Shown piece by piece: positions 24,180 through 36,236 of a stretch of 64,000 nt of DNA. This stretch comes from Straminergon stramineum (Eukaryota; Streptophyta; Bryopsida; Hypnales; Calliergonaceae). Location: the NCBI GenBank assembly GCA_963920665.1, contig OY987266.1, forward strand, positions 20,572,248 to 20,636,247, in the 5' to 3' direction. Under the pieces are notes generated by a model. That model did not search any database, was not told the origin of the DNA, and was given only the letters and a program-made list of their open reading frames with translations. A program made the translations under genes and the position numbers. The first letter of the stretch is position 1. Each line of letters starts with the position of its first letter.

Positions 24180-24860
24180 AATTGAACAAAAACTGGGTGT
24201 CCTCTTTGATGACTTCAGAACAGAAAAAAACAAGAGAAATCATGAAACCTGGCCCCCCCAATTCATTAGAAAACAACCTTGTGTTTGTAATGAAATAAAA
24301 TGAGCATCTCTCCAAAGTGAAGAAAATCTCAGATGGTGCACAATACCCTAGTCCCCAATGGCTTGGCTAATGTGGAAGTTTCAAGTTGTTTTTCTTTCAG
24401 AATGTAGCTCAATGCCTCAAAATTCATGATGTGTTCCCTTGGGACACATATATGATAATGAACACTCGAGCTTCCTTGTGAGAACAACAACTTGAAAAAT
24501 GCACTCCAACTGAGCAAAGAAACTTGGGGCTGCAGACTTCAACAAAATTTGAGGCCCCTGGCAGCCCGTAAAGCAGCCTGCCCTGCCCTGCCCCGCCCCA
24601 ATTTGTTTCCTTTTCCAGATCCTCGCATTGGCTGAATTGGGTGCAATTTTGCAAGCCGGCAACAATTTTCACAAGTTGTGGCTGCCCATCTTGCACTCTT
24701 GCACAGACTGGGGTGGGGTGGGGGGTTCCAAGGGCACGAGTTGTATCCTCTCATCAAAATCTCTTGGTTTATATTCTCTAGTATCAAATTCTCACTAGCC
24801 ACTTTTCTTCAACTTCAAATTTGCAAAGGCTACAATCCTCTTCTTCCAAAGATATGTTAG

Positions 24861-27280
24861 TTTTGAAACTTAATTCCAAATTTTTTTACATCAGACAAAC
24901 ACGCATGGACAATGGAGTAAGAGGTGGTTGCTACAACCAATCCTAAAGTTATACCCGCCCTCACCTTATCTAAGCACTCCAAGCCCCTCAATGGTCAATC
25001 CTAAAGAGATACCCACCTTGTCTAAGAACATACCCACCTCTCGCAATGTGATATTAGCTTTGGATTCAAAATGATAAGCAACTAAACCCTAGCAATTTTG
25101 AGGAAGCAAAGGTTGCATGTCCACCTTTTATTTTTCACACTAGTTGATTGCCAATCATACCAAATTTTGTTGGAACTTGGAGTGGTAGGCAATGTGACAA
25201 TTGTAGGGATAAAATGATGAATTATTTGTTGAGTACTCCCCCTAGCCCAATCAACCATTTTATGATTATTGCCCAACTTTAGGCATGGTTTTCAAGTAGT
25301 AAAAATCTTTATTATGCCTTTTTTGGGTTTCAAAAGCTTTACTAGGATTTTTTTGGGGTGAAAATCATACCCAAACTTTATTACAACATTTCTTGCTTGT
25401 CTTTCTATTTTTATACTCAAAACTAATATCACTATGGTATAAAAGACTATAAGGAAAATAACACAAAGTGTTTGGTATTTGCCTATTGTTATAAATTTTA
25501 CTATTTGGAGAAAGTTTTGATGTTCTCATTTTAAAATTTAATGCCTTTTTCAAAAATCAAATGAAGCCTTTCTTTAGGTATGTCATAAAAAATCAAATTC
25601 TAAAGTTAGAAATTATATTATTGGTGAATTTTTGAAGTTAAATCTTCAAAATTTATATAAAACAAAGCTTCAAAATTTATATGAAATAGTTTAGGAATGT
25701 TGACTACATGGATACTTTCTACTCTCAATGCTTAACATTGTTTCCTATGATACTATAAACTTCAAAAAAGTTATAGAACTCTATCTCAATTTTAACACAT
25801 TTGCATTTTGTTTAAGATCCTTGGGCCTTTAGAGGTTAATAGTTGTAATAGATAGTAGTATTGATCAAAATTTCAAGAGCTTATTGTACATATTTTGTTT
25901 ATAGAATTTGGACTTGGGTCCAAACATTAATTGCCCAAGTTTTTGTTTAATAGAGAAGAGAGGAATAACTCTAATTCTTTTTATAGAGTTATCTTACATT
26001 AAGAATCTATTCATTCAAGATCATTTTTATCGAAAATATAATTTGATGAGAAATTAATTGCAATGGTGCTTTCTTTCATATTATACCATATTTGAGGTTC
26101 AAATTCAAAAAAGAAGTGTGGAATTTCTACATCTAATTTTGAGAGTTCCACTTCCAACCAAATTAGAAGATGTCATTGCGGCACTTTTCAACAAAAGTAA
26201 CTTCATTTATGACAAACTTGAGCCTCACACATATATGGGAAGTAATGCTAGGCATTACAAAGGCATTGTTGAACATACTAAAATTCTAAGAGGACAAAAA
26301 GTACGAGCTTATTTACTACAAGAGAACACAATCATCCTTTGGTTTTATTAGATTCACAATTGTTTAATCCTTATGGAACTGAGGTACATTTTGGGCACAT
26401 ATAATTGTGAAAAATTGTCATTCTTTAGGGTAGTGAGAAAAATGAAAGAATTTTTTTTTCAAAATTTAACCATACAAATTTGTACCAAACTACTATGGGA
26501 ATGTGTAAAAAAATTTCAGAAATTTTGACTTCATGGATTGAAAGATTATAATGTTTGAAGTTAGAAGAAGAAAGAGTTTTTTTTCAACCTTGTCCAATAG
26601 GGCCAACAAACTTTAACTCCTCCAAAAGTGAGATTTTTACACTATTAATGCATGGTTTATTTCATCTTGTTACATACCTGTCAAATTTCAAAAGTAAAGG
26701 AGGAGTTTTGTAAAAGTTACCCATCCAAAAAAAGAATTGGGACAAAATAACTTTGGATTTGGACAACTGTTTGGAGAAAAAAAATGATACTCCCGCTTAG
26801 AGGGTACATGTTCACACCTTGTGCTAAATTTCATGAACATTCGACCAAAATTTACTTCATAGGAACCTACTTGGATTATCGATTGTCCATTCAATGGACA
26901 ATTGTCCTTCAGGAGTTAAATAAAAAAATATCAGTGGCTATCAAAACATGGGACATATCACATATATTTTCAAAGACACAAGTGCATAATGCTAGAAATA
27001 CGATATTCTATAACCATGAAAAGTACCTATAATATTGATATTCTATAACCATGAAAATTATTTGTTTGTTTTGTTTTATCTATTTGATACATCAAGAGTA
27101 AATAAACGAGAATTGGTCAAAATATACTACAAGGGTGATCCATAGCATCTTCTCCTTTCTTCTTTTCTTCTTTTGAGAAGTAAAGAATACCATAATGAGA
27201 GAATTTGCAACACTATTCACTGAAAATGTACTCAAGCAACTTCCCGAAACACAATTCAATGAAAAAACCTTTAATTTTTT
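24861..27280. other. AT-rich dispersed repeats, no gene seen
   Basis: The longest open frame, 26058-26351 on the + strand (97 codons), has no recognisable motif and sits in repeat-like AT-rich sequence. Around 26400-26930 lies an inverted member of the family seen at 12.58 kb. A 21 bp phrase with GATATTCTATAACCATGAAA is doubled at about 27003 and 27037. At 27200-27280 a repeat shared with 32945-33030 ends where the next island begins. Confidence 0.4.
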
Positions 27281-30200
27281 CCAGCCGCTTTGTTAGGCGA
27301 AGTCATCCAAAGCCTGAACATTTTGCGTCCTCAGCACATTGGCACTGTAGCAAGAAAACCGATACCTGCCACAGCGTGTGCTTTTTCCTCAGCACTTTAC
27401 CTCCCCCGCCTTTGAACTTTCCTGCACTTTCAAGATACTACTGCTGATGGGTTTGCATGTGGAACAGGAGATATTCCAGCGAGTCCTTCCGTTCCGGGAC
27501 CGGAAGAATCAATATATATTCCTGCACGCCACCGCTGGCAAAAAAAAATACTCCGGAGTAAACTAACAAATTGGCGGGCTGCGTTTTGACTTTTTTAACA
27601 CCAGGCCACCCTACGTATCGCTTGCCTGCTGTCCCAAGAATAATCTTTCGTTGGAGGGAATGGCCAGCTAGTACTGTACTGTCAATCATCAATCAATTGG
27701 CGCGGGACTTCAAGTCTTCAACACAGACGTCGGTCCGCCAAAGAATGTGTATTTATATATGGAAATAATCGAATGGTATCATATCGATGCCCCTAGCTCA
27801 CCAGTAACGAAAGACTAGCCACTCGATCATAACCATTGACTACTGGATATCGATCAACTGAATGGAAGTGGGAATGGCGTGAAACAACACTACTGAGTGA
27901 ATGGCAAGCAACACTCCTGCAATGGGCACCGTAATCTTAATTATTACTTGAATCTTGGGCATCTTGATCTGTACAGTACAGTGCTTTCAGTTCATCGGTA
28001 GAGGTCTCATTGAGTGAAAAAGGTTAAGAACCTTCTGATGATCAGCCAACAAGAGAATGCCGCAAACCTCGAATTAGGCATTATAAAAGGTTACCTGTAG
28101 GGTACAATAGTGAAAACATTGTCTGTGTAGATAGCCGGGGAAGGGATCCGAGTGAGAACTCACATGGTAACTTAAAGCAGTTGAGTTTGGAGTCTCCTCA
28201 TGGATAACAGATAGTTTACCGGGTCGTCATGTAACTTACTAGCTTTCAAACTGTTAGTAGTGTTATTATAACCTTCTTATGACCAGTCAACAAGAGCATG
28301 ACATCTATGGTTGCTTCAAAATTAAGTTGGGCTTGGCGCGTATTATGGTCTTGAAGACTTATATATCGTGTGGCAGGCAGTGGAGTGAGAATTCTGATGA
28401 TGGAGAGTGATGAACTGCTTGATCGAATGACTGCTTGCGGCTGCAGCACGACCTTGTTCAAAGCTTCCGTTTGACTTGATTAATGATAAGCTTTGATCAG
28501 CAGTCATAAATCTCCCTGTTTCCGAACTGTGCTTTCCATTGATTGACAAGCAGCTCGATTTGCATGGAGATTCTTAATTAATTGCGTTTGGCGAAGCCGA
28601 TAGATCAGTTTGGTTCTCGACTAGCATTTTCAAATTTATCCTGAACAAAGACTTTGTTGACCAGCGCTTTAGCTGGCTGGAGGAGTGGAGGTGAGCGACA
28701 TGAGTTGTTTTGCCCAAATTCTGAGGCTTCAATTCCGAAGCTGTCTCACGACTTGCAACGTCGACGCTGAAAATCGGGGTGAATTAGATCGGACAGTACC
28801 AGCAAGCTTCCTTGTTCCCAGCAGGGGTTACAGCAAATTAAAATGTTTAATCATTGTATATCCTGTTGCTGTTGCTGAGCACCCCAATTCTTGCGGAAGC
28901 AGTTGTTATCCATAATTTTCTGTGCCAGGTGGTATAATTTTGAGCAGCTTTGAGCTGCCACGTCATTCGATAGAACTCACCCTTCTCCAATTGTCGATGG
29001 CAATCTTAAAAAGCGACAAACACGTATCACATCAGAGGATTTATAAAGTGCATAGATCCAATATAATAGATAGTGCAACTATGATATTGCCAGTGGAATT
29101 TCCGGTATTCATCCATACTGAAACGTGAAATTGCGTAGTTGCACTGGAATTAACCCTTGAAGCACATTTGAGGTCCCATGAGGGCTGCCCAAACTTGGAT
29201 TTCAGAATCTTTCTTAAACGGGCATCATGTAGCTTGTTCAAATTAAATGAGCAATCAATGATGAGCTCCCACCCTCAAGGCCATGGGCAACCTAAAAGCC
29301 ACTGTTCAAAATTTTTATCAACTTCCCAATGCAAAAACTACAAGTTCAAATCGTGATTCAGAACCCAAGATTAGATCGATTGAAACATATCTTGTGAAGA
29401 CAAACAGAATGATACCACGAAAGTTCACATGTACTTGAGTATTGGAGGAGCTTTCCAGAAGATTCTCGGAAAACCCAGCACCTCCAGGCTGGGTGGCTGG
29501 GTCTGTCGTTTAAAGGTTCAGTCTATGGGCCGGGCCGGCTTTTAATTTTTTTCCTGCTGTTCCAGTAGCTTCAGGTAATTATCTCAAGATTATGCGCACA
29601 GAGAATCTAAATTCCTTCTCCAAGGTTCTTGAGGCAGCTCCTTCAGGAGATGAGGAGCTGCATGCATGCATGTACAGTACAGCGATAAAATTTAGTGTTG
29701 CAGTAGCATAAAAATTATATTATATATGCGCGTGACTGATTTTTCTAGTATCTCATAACCACATGAAGGGTGTTTAGTGTTTTAGACTACAATCCTCTGG
29801 CTGCAGGTTGAAACTGTAAGCTTAAGTCAATGTTTCAGATGCGCCAAGAGCATGATCGATCAGAACCAGGTTCACCATTATATATATGTGTATTCTACAG
29901 TAAAGTATTATCATATGGCTTTTTAAAAAGATTATGTAGGGAATTTAGCTCTTGCAAGCTTCCATGCGCCACCAGCCAGAGGGGCGGAGTGGCCGAAACG
30001 AATTATAGAATCATGCTACCTACAACAGCCGGCACATGCAGGCCGGTCAGTAGGGAGGTACGTTACGTGCCTGGTGGCTGGATAGGATACGGTAGAGGCG
30101 GTCACACAAAAGTAATACTATACGATACTGTATGGAGCAAGTTGGTTGCTTTGGCCTTTGTTTTGTTTGCTTCCAGGTTGACTCTTCCCAGGGATTGAAG

Positions 30201-30360
30201 GTGCTAGGCAATACATATCAGGCCCTTTATGACTCTTGCACTTGTACTACAGTAGTACTACAAGCTAACGGAAAATAATTGTGGGCTACCAGGACTAAAT
30301 TAGAGTGTACAGTGATGTAGGAAGGGTCAGGTAAGTTAATTCTGAGCGTGTACAGTACCC
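27281..30360. other. Low-repeat island, no gene recognised
   Basis: About 3 kb with a mixed, less AT-rich composition and none of the recurrent repeat words, flanked on both sides by repeat families. Several short frames exist; the longest is 29830-30198 on the + strand (ATG, 122 codons), with no domain I recognise and low-complexity-free but unremarkable composition. It may hold a lineage-specific gene, a non-coding RNA or a displaced gene fragment; I cannot decide. Confidence 0.35.
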
Positions 30361-31739
30361 GAAAGTGTGTCATAACCCTTCAAGAAAGTCCCAAGACCAT
30401 TTTTCTTTCAAAAACGACTCAAAACTGCCCGTCCTGCTCCGTTCACCCAAGAAAACAGATAAAATTGTTTTTTTGAGAATCTAACCGTAGGATCTTGTAC
30501 TTAACTAGTCTTAGATCATGTGGTAAAAATTTCATGAAGTTTGACCGTACAGATTGGAAGATATTAGTATTCAAAGTTGGAAAAAGAAGATTTTTTGAAC
30601 AATGGCTTATAATTTCAGATGACTTTGACTGTTATTTTTGGAAAAAATATGCACTACAGACTTGGAATTAAAAAAATCGTGTTGGAGAATTGAGGTGAAA
30701 GTCTAGGAAAATAATTTCAAAAAACACACACACTTGCTTTTCATTCTTTAGAACATTGTTAAGTAGAAGTACCTCTAAGATTGAAAGAAAAACTAAATCG
30801 TTAATACCTCTAAGATAGGATTGGAATACTATAATCCCAATGGTCATATTGTTTTAGCAAACAAACTTAACCTTGTCAAATACTGTTTTTGAAAAATTGT
30901 GAAAATTGCAATTAGAAATGAATCCTATAAGTTATTTTTTCAAGAAGATGCTTTGATTGCCCAAAAAACAAGATTGTCCATAACTTTCACACAACAAATT
31001 CAAATGGAATGAATTAAAGCTTCCCATATAGATAAAATTACAATCTATGAGAAATAGTATTTTATTTTATTTTATTTTATCTTATTTTTGTATGAGAGGA
31101 TTTTTGCTTGCCACATCAAAAAAAGGACTTTTTGTGCCATAACTTTTGCTCCTGAGCACCGAATGAAATAAAAATTATATTCTTGAAAAGCTACTGAGAT
31201 TTTCTATCTTCACAAAACATTTCAAAAATCAGAATGAATATTGAGACTATAGGAGCCTACCCAAAATCCATTTTGTTCCCAAAGGCGACAATGGGACTTT
31301 AGGGGTTAATCTCAAGTAGATGGATAAGTCAAATAAATGGGCACAATTGATTTTCAAAGTGTCATTCCAATGACAACCTGTTCGTTAAACTGCAACTTTT
31401 GCTTCTTTGCCTAGTTACTATTATTAGACTAGTTAAATCTTCATATTTTGTTGTTGGCACTTGAAAGGAGGTTCCAACACATCGAAGAACGTGATATTTG
31501 AAAACTATATGCAAGAATTATAGAGGAACAAAGATTGGTTCTAAAACAATTTGTTCCAACATAGCTAGGCACATTTTTAATTTTGGAGATGTTTAAGGGG
31601 AGAAGATAGCGGTTTAGGGGTAGTGGTCCATTTTGAAGTGCACACCTTAGGTCTAAACTGATTTAGCCAATTGTCTAGTTGAAGTGACCTTTGGAGATTG
31701 ATAGGTGATAAATATCGGATCTACTTTGCAACTCGAAGT
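30361..31739. other. Dispersed repeat, partly inverted relative to the 16-21 kb repeat
   Basis: 30480-30600 resembles 16100-16190 and 19740-19820 (CCGTAGGATCTnGTA, then AnATTGnAAGATATTAGnATT). 30725-31050 is the reverse complement of 17345-17690. 31400-31560 resembles 36345-36510 in direct orientation (CCTAGTTACTATTATTAGA). A short TTTTA array lies at about 31059-31081. No coding frame is supported. Confidence 0.5.
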
Positions 31740-31914
31740 CACTAGTAGAAGGGTGATCGTTGGGCACCAAATAAGAGTGTTACAACATGGTGCTAGAGGC
31801 CCGTATTAGCTAATGCTTAAGGTCCATATGGGCTAGCTTGGTGCCAATATGGGCTTCTAGCACCATACTCTGACACTATTATTTGGTGCCAAAATACTAC
31901 CTTATCTTCTTGTG
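31740..31914. mobile_element. CACTA-type MITE 2, 175 bp hairpin, target duplication AGT
   Basis: The left end starts CACTAGTAGAAGGGTGATCG; the reverse complement of the right end starts CACAAGAAGATAAGGTAG. Arms pair through GGCACCAAATAAnAGTGT and ATGGTGCTAGAnGCCC. AGT stands on both sides (31737-31739, 31915-31917). The ends belong to the same class as the hairpins at 21726 and 50646, but the interior is different. Confidence 0.8.
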
Positions 31915-34900
31915 AGTGCATTTGAAGCCACAAACATAATGATAGAATGAAGCTAGGAATGAAATGGTGAAATGAAGCTAGGATGAAAATATTGGAATTT
32001 TGAAGCTATGAGGAAATTATTGGAATATCAAACAAATGAAAGTCTACAAAGAATTTCATGTCTTTTCAATTGAGGGGATGAAAATAATTCTTTTAAAGGA
32101 ACCAATGGTAACCTCTGAGGTTTAATTGATTTCCAAAGCAAAGGCCAAAAATTTGGAATTGAAAAGAAAATGAGAAAGTTAAATAGTTATTGAGGAAGCC
32201 AATAGTATTTATAAAATCAAGTAGAATGGGATCTACTTTACAACCACAAGGGTAGATCCATGGGGTTTGTGTGTTGACAAATATAGGGTTCAACACTAAC
32301 TATTGATTAATATACACCTCAAAGTTTAGTTTGACAAGTTCACAATTGCCAAGACTTCTATGTCAAGTGAAGTCTACAAATTTACAAATTGAAAGGATGT
32401 GTCTATGACTATTTTTTCAAATTTCATTTTGCAATTATCTATGAATGTAATTTTTGTATTTATTTTTAAGAGTTTGGGTTGCATATCTTCCATTAGTTGT
32501 AAGAATTTTATGATTATTTTGTGGAAATTTGAAATTAACTTGAATTTATGAATAAAAATGAAAAAATTCACATCAATTGCAATATATGCTCACAAAATCT
32601 GAAATTTCTCCATAAGTTTTTATGATTTTGTAGAAAGGTATGGTGCAATTTTAAAAAAAATTTCCTTGTTAAATTATAAAATTTGAAATCCATGGTTATA
32701 GCCTCCAAGTGAAAGTTTTTATAAAATATATAATTTTCCAAAATTTTCCAAAATTTTTAATTAAAAGAAAAGACTAAATAAGATCAGCTTCATTTTATTA
32801 GTTGAATTCAACTTCAAATAAGAACATTTTTATACCTAAAATTCAAATAAGAACATTTTTATATCTAAAATTCAAATAAAGAGAAAGGAACTTAGATTGC
32901 CACAATACTCTACATGAAATTTCTAATTCTTTTAGGAAAGTAAAAAATATTATTAGGAAAGAATATCCAACACCATTCATTGAAAATGAGTTCAATCAAG
33001 TCCCTCAAAATAAATTGGACGAAAAACAATTGTTTCCGTCTTGGGTCTTTTCCTAAAATCATCTAAATGACACTTTTTCTATTAAGGGTTTCAGTATTAA
33101 CTTAAGATACTAAAGGACAAAAAAATTATTATATATTAATACAATTGAAAAGCAACCTCTTTAATAGAAGATTTATTTTTTTTCCAAAATTTTAATATAT
33201 ATTTGAATCCTTAAAAAAGACTAAATTTTAAAGACCCTTGTACAAGATTTTGATTTTTCCAAAACCTTTAGTTTTTTTATATACAAAATTTTATTTATTC
33301 CTAATTCCTACACCTAAAAGTGACCAAATAATTATTTGGGATGATTGGTGATTTAGTTAATATTTCATTTTATTCCATATAAATTACCTACCTACCATCC
33401 CAACATATTGTGTAAGACTGAGGCACAAAAAAGCAAGCTTGTGGTTGAAGCAAGTTAGAATGCTTGTATAGGCAAAACAATTATCAAGGACCTTCTTTAC
33501 TATTTGGTATGCCATGTTTTAGAGATGCTCTTGCTCATTGTAGCTTCCTAGTTTTGATCTTGCTCTTTGTTGCCACTCACCATCTCTATGTCCATTATTA
33601 TGCCAACTTTTTGAAGCATATATGGGGTGTGATTTAGGATTTTTTTTAGTGTTGCTTGAAATTTTTGAGAAAAATATGGTGAAAATTTTGTATTACAAGA
33701 AAAAGAGAGCAAATATGAAATTGCAATTTCTCTTGGTTCTTTTTGGAGTGCGAATTGGCATCATCACATACACTCTTGTATTTTTCTCATCAATTTAGTA
33801 GCTTCCATTTCCTAGCAATCAAGCATTCCATTTCTTTGATAATGCCTTATTTAGATGACACTTATTATGAATGTGATCTTTGAGAATCTTTTGGCCTTTA
33901 ATAAAGAATTAGTAGATTTGCACTTGGGATTTTGTTGTTATATTTTCAGTTTCTTTGATGAGGGTGCATATTCAAAACTACATTGACAGATGGAAGTTCA
34001 TGTTTTTCTCAAAGCTAGTACAATTGACTATGCTTTAGAAATTGTAATGCTTGCATAAAAATTATTATCATCAAAGTCTTAGAATCCAGAAATGGGGCCC
34101 TAAAACCTTCAATCCATTTAGAGTTGTTGGTAGTGCGGAAAGTAGTGGTGCCTCGAGTTATTCCACCTCAAATATTATAAATTTTGCATATTAGTGCACC
34201 TCACAAATTGTATAATTTTCAAATTAGTGAAAATTAGTGCTACTTATTTAGAGCACATGAATTTATTTAATTTTAATAGTAGATATGGATCTTGGGGATA
34301 TAAGAGTAGTGACTTCTTCTTGAGTTACTTAATGCCTTTTATCTATTTCAATTAGAACCCTTTGTAATTTGCATTATGAAAGACTAATGAATTTTATTAA
34401 GAAAAGTCTTCAAAATTTTCTATTCAATGGAGTGATATTGACACTTTGGGATGATTACACTATAATTGGATGATTTGATATACCCTTAAATGAATGAATG
34501 TCATTTCATCCACATTATACATTTTCCATCCATATTTATAGATGTAAATTCTTGATCACTATATTGATTTGTAGTACTCAGGGAGACAAAGAAATTAGAG
34601 TCACCTAAGAAGTGAGTGTCACTATATTAAAAATAAGCATAAAAATTGGTACAATAGAATAATATTTTACCCTAATCTAATGAAAATATTTACAAATATT
34701 TTAATTTTAGTAAATTAGTGTCACACACACTAAAAAGAAAAGTAGTGTATTGTAAGTGAAAGGCAAGACGAACACATCCTTTTGTAATATTTATTTATTT
34801 CCAAAAAAGAAGGTTTGATAAATGCAAAATATAGAAATGTTTGTAAGATTCTTTTTTTTTTCCCATTAAAAATAAAGAAAAAGTTAGAATTGTTTCCCGT

Positions 34901-35179
34901 TGAACCTCCCCTGCAAACTACCGTACTTGCTATCTTAGAAAATGAAAAAGGCAAAAAACAATTGCTACGCTCGACCACCTTTCTAGTATTGAAAAAAAGG
35001 GTTGTATTGTATAGAATTGTACGTTACAGTTACCGTGGCTCAACATGATGCAGCCAATTGGAAAAATGCTAACTTACGTTAAAGCAAAGCAAAGCAAACG
35101 ACATTCAAATATTCAATACAAGTACATGAATTGAGATGGATATACTCCTATACTGGCAGGTCCACCAAATAATTTGCTC
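31915..35179. other. AT-rich repeats, no gene seen
   Basis: A 28-30 bp unit with TTCAAATAAGAACATTTTTA occurs 2.5 times at about 32815-32880. 32945-33030 resembles 27195-27275. Open frames in this stretch are short and rich in Phe, Ile and Lys, as expected of AT-rich non-coding DNA. Confidence 0.4.
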
Positions 35180-36236
35180 TACTGTATAGAAAATAAGGAA
35201 ATAGTAAAATTAGGTTGCCTTGACCCCTAAACGTCTACACTGAATAGTGAAATTAGGTTGCCCCTCACTAATTTCTTGACATTCAACATTAAATAAATAT
35301 TTATAGTTACTATATGAGAATGAATTACTTTTGAATTTCATATCACTATATTTGGGACTCATGAGCCTCCATGTGTACAAATGGAGATATTTTTAGAAAT
35401 ATTTGTTGACTTTGATGGCTTGTAAAGTAACTTTCTTGGGGTAAGGCAACCTAATTGTTAAGGCAACCTAATTTCACTATTTAGTGTAGATTCATCTCCG
35501 GAATTGACGATTCGAGAAAAATCATTATAAAGTTCAATTTGGAAGCATATTTTGGAATTGATATACAAATAAAAATAGTAGATTTTGATTTGTAGATTCC
35601 ATCTCTATGGTTAGATTCACCAATTCTATCACCAATCTTTTTTTTATAAATTTTGAAAGAGAAATTCCAAAATTCCTTCAAAATTCGATTACAAGTAAAA
35701 TATAATCATTTTCTAAGTAAAATTTGTTGGAATGGATTTGAAATGAGGTTCTCTTGATATGTTGATTTTTTGAAATTTTTGTATTCTTCAAATCTATGAT
35801 CTAGTTTTGAACTAAAGTCAATGCAATTTGACCACTTGACATCCTTCAACATTTGTAATTTTAGAAAAATAAAAATATGTACTCTAGTAACACCAAAACC
35901 AACCCTTAGATAGGACAACTTGATAATATATCTCCATAAATTAGAATAACTTTCATCCAAGAAGTTAGGAAAATGAAACTATAGTTCCAATCTGTCCATC
36001 GTCCAGAAAATGGATGTCGGAGTACTTGGGGGGTAACAATTAGGTTGCCTTACCTGGAAATGTTACCTCATCACTCACCGCTTATCCACATAGAGGTGCA
36101 TGTGACTCTTTGATTTTTGATGAAAATTAGTAAATTACTACTTATTCATACATCTTTATACAATAATAGTCAATATTTTTATACATTAAGACGTTGAGAA
36201 ATTGGTGAGGAAAAACTTAATTTCACTATTTTGTAT
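35180..36236. mobile_element. Composite foldback element, nested inverted repeats
   Basis: The 28 bp arm at 35235-35262 starting CTACACTGAATAGTGAAATT is the inverted match, with one change, of 35462-35489. An outer related pair is 35180-35216 and 36207-36236. The core word AATTAGGTTGCC occurs directly near 35205, 35250 and 36030 and inverted near 35442 and 35462. Such nesting is typical of foldback elements or of one MITE inserted into another. I found no coding frame and no clear target duplication. Confidence 0.55.

Larger units (their letters stand above)
23150..24860. other. Compositional island, low-repeat, higher GC, no gene recognised
   Basis: This stretch differs from its neighbours in having more G and C, C-rich and G-rich runs and few of the dispersed repeat words. 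Open frames on the - strand (about 23160-23680 and 24417-24802) are mainly a consequence of base composition: that at 23160-23579 begins with TTG, and none shows a domain. It could be a remnant of a gene or a regulatory segment, but nothing proves it. Confidence 0.35.

Noticed and set aside
29830..30198. 122-codon ATG frame as a protein-coding gene
   Set aside because: No motif, no splice or codon evidence, and a frame of this length can occur by chance in 64 kb. Kept only as a possibility within the island.
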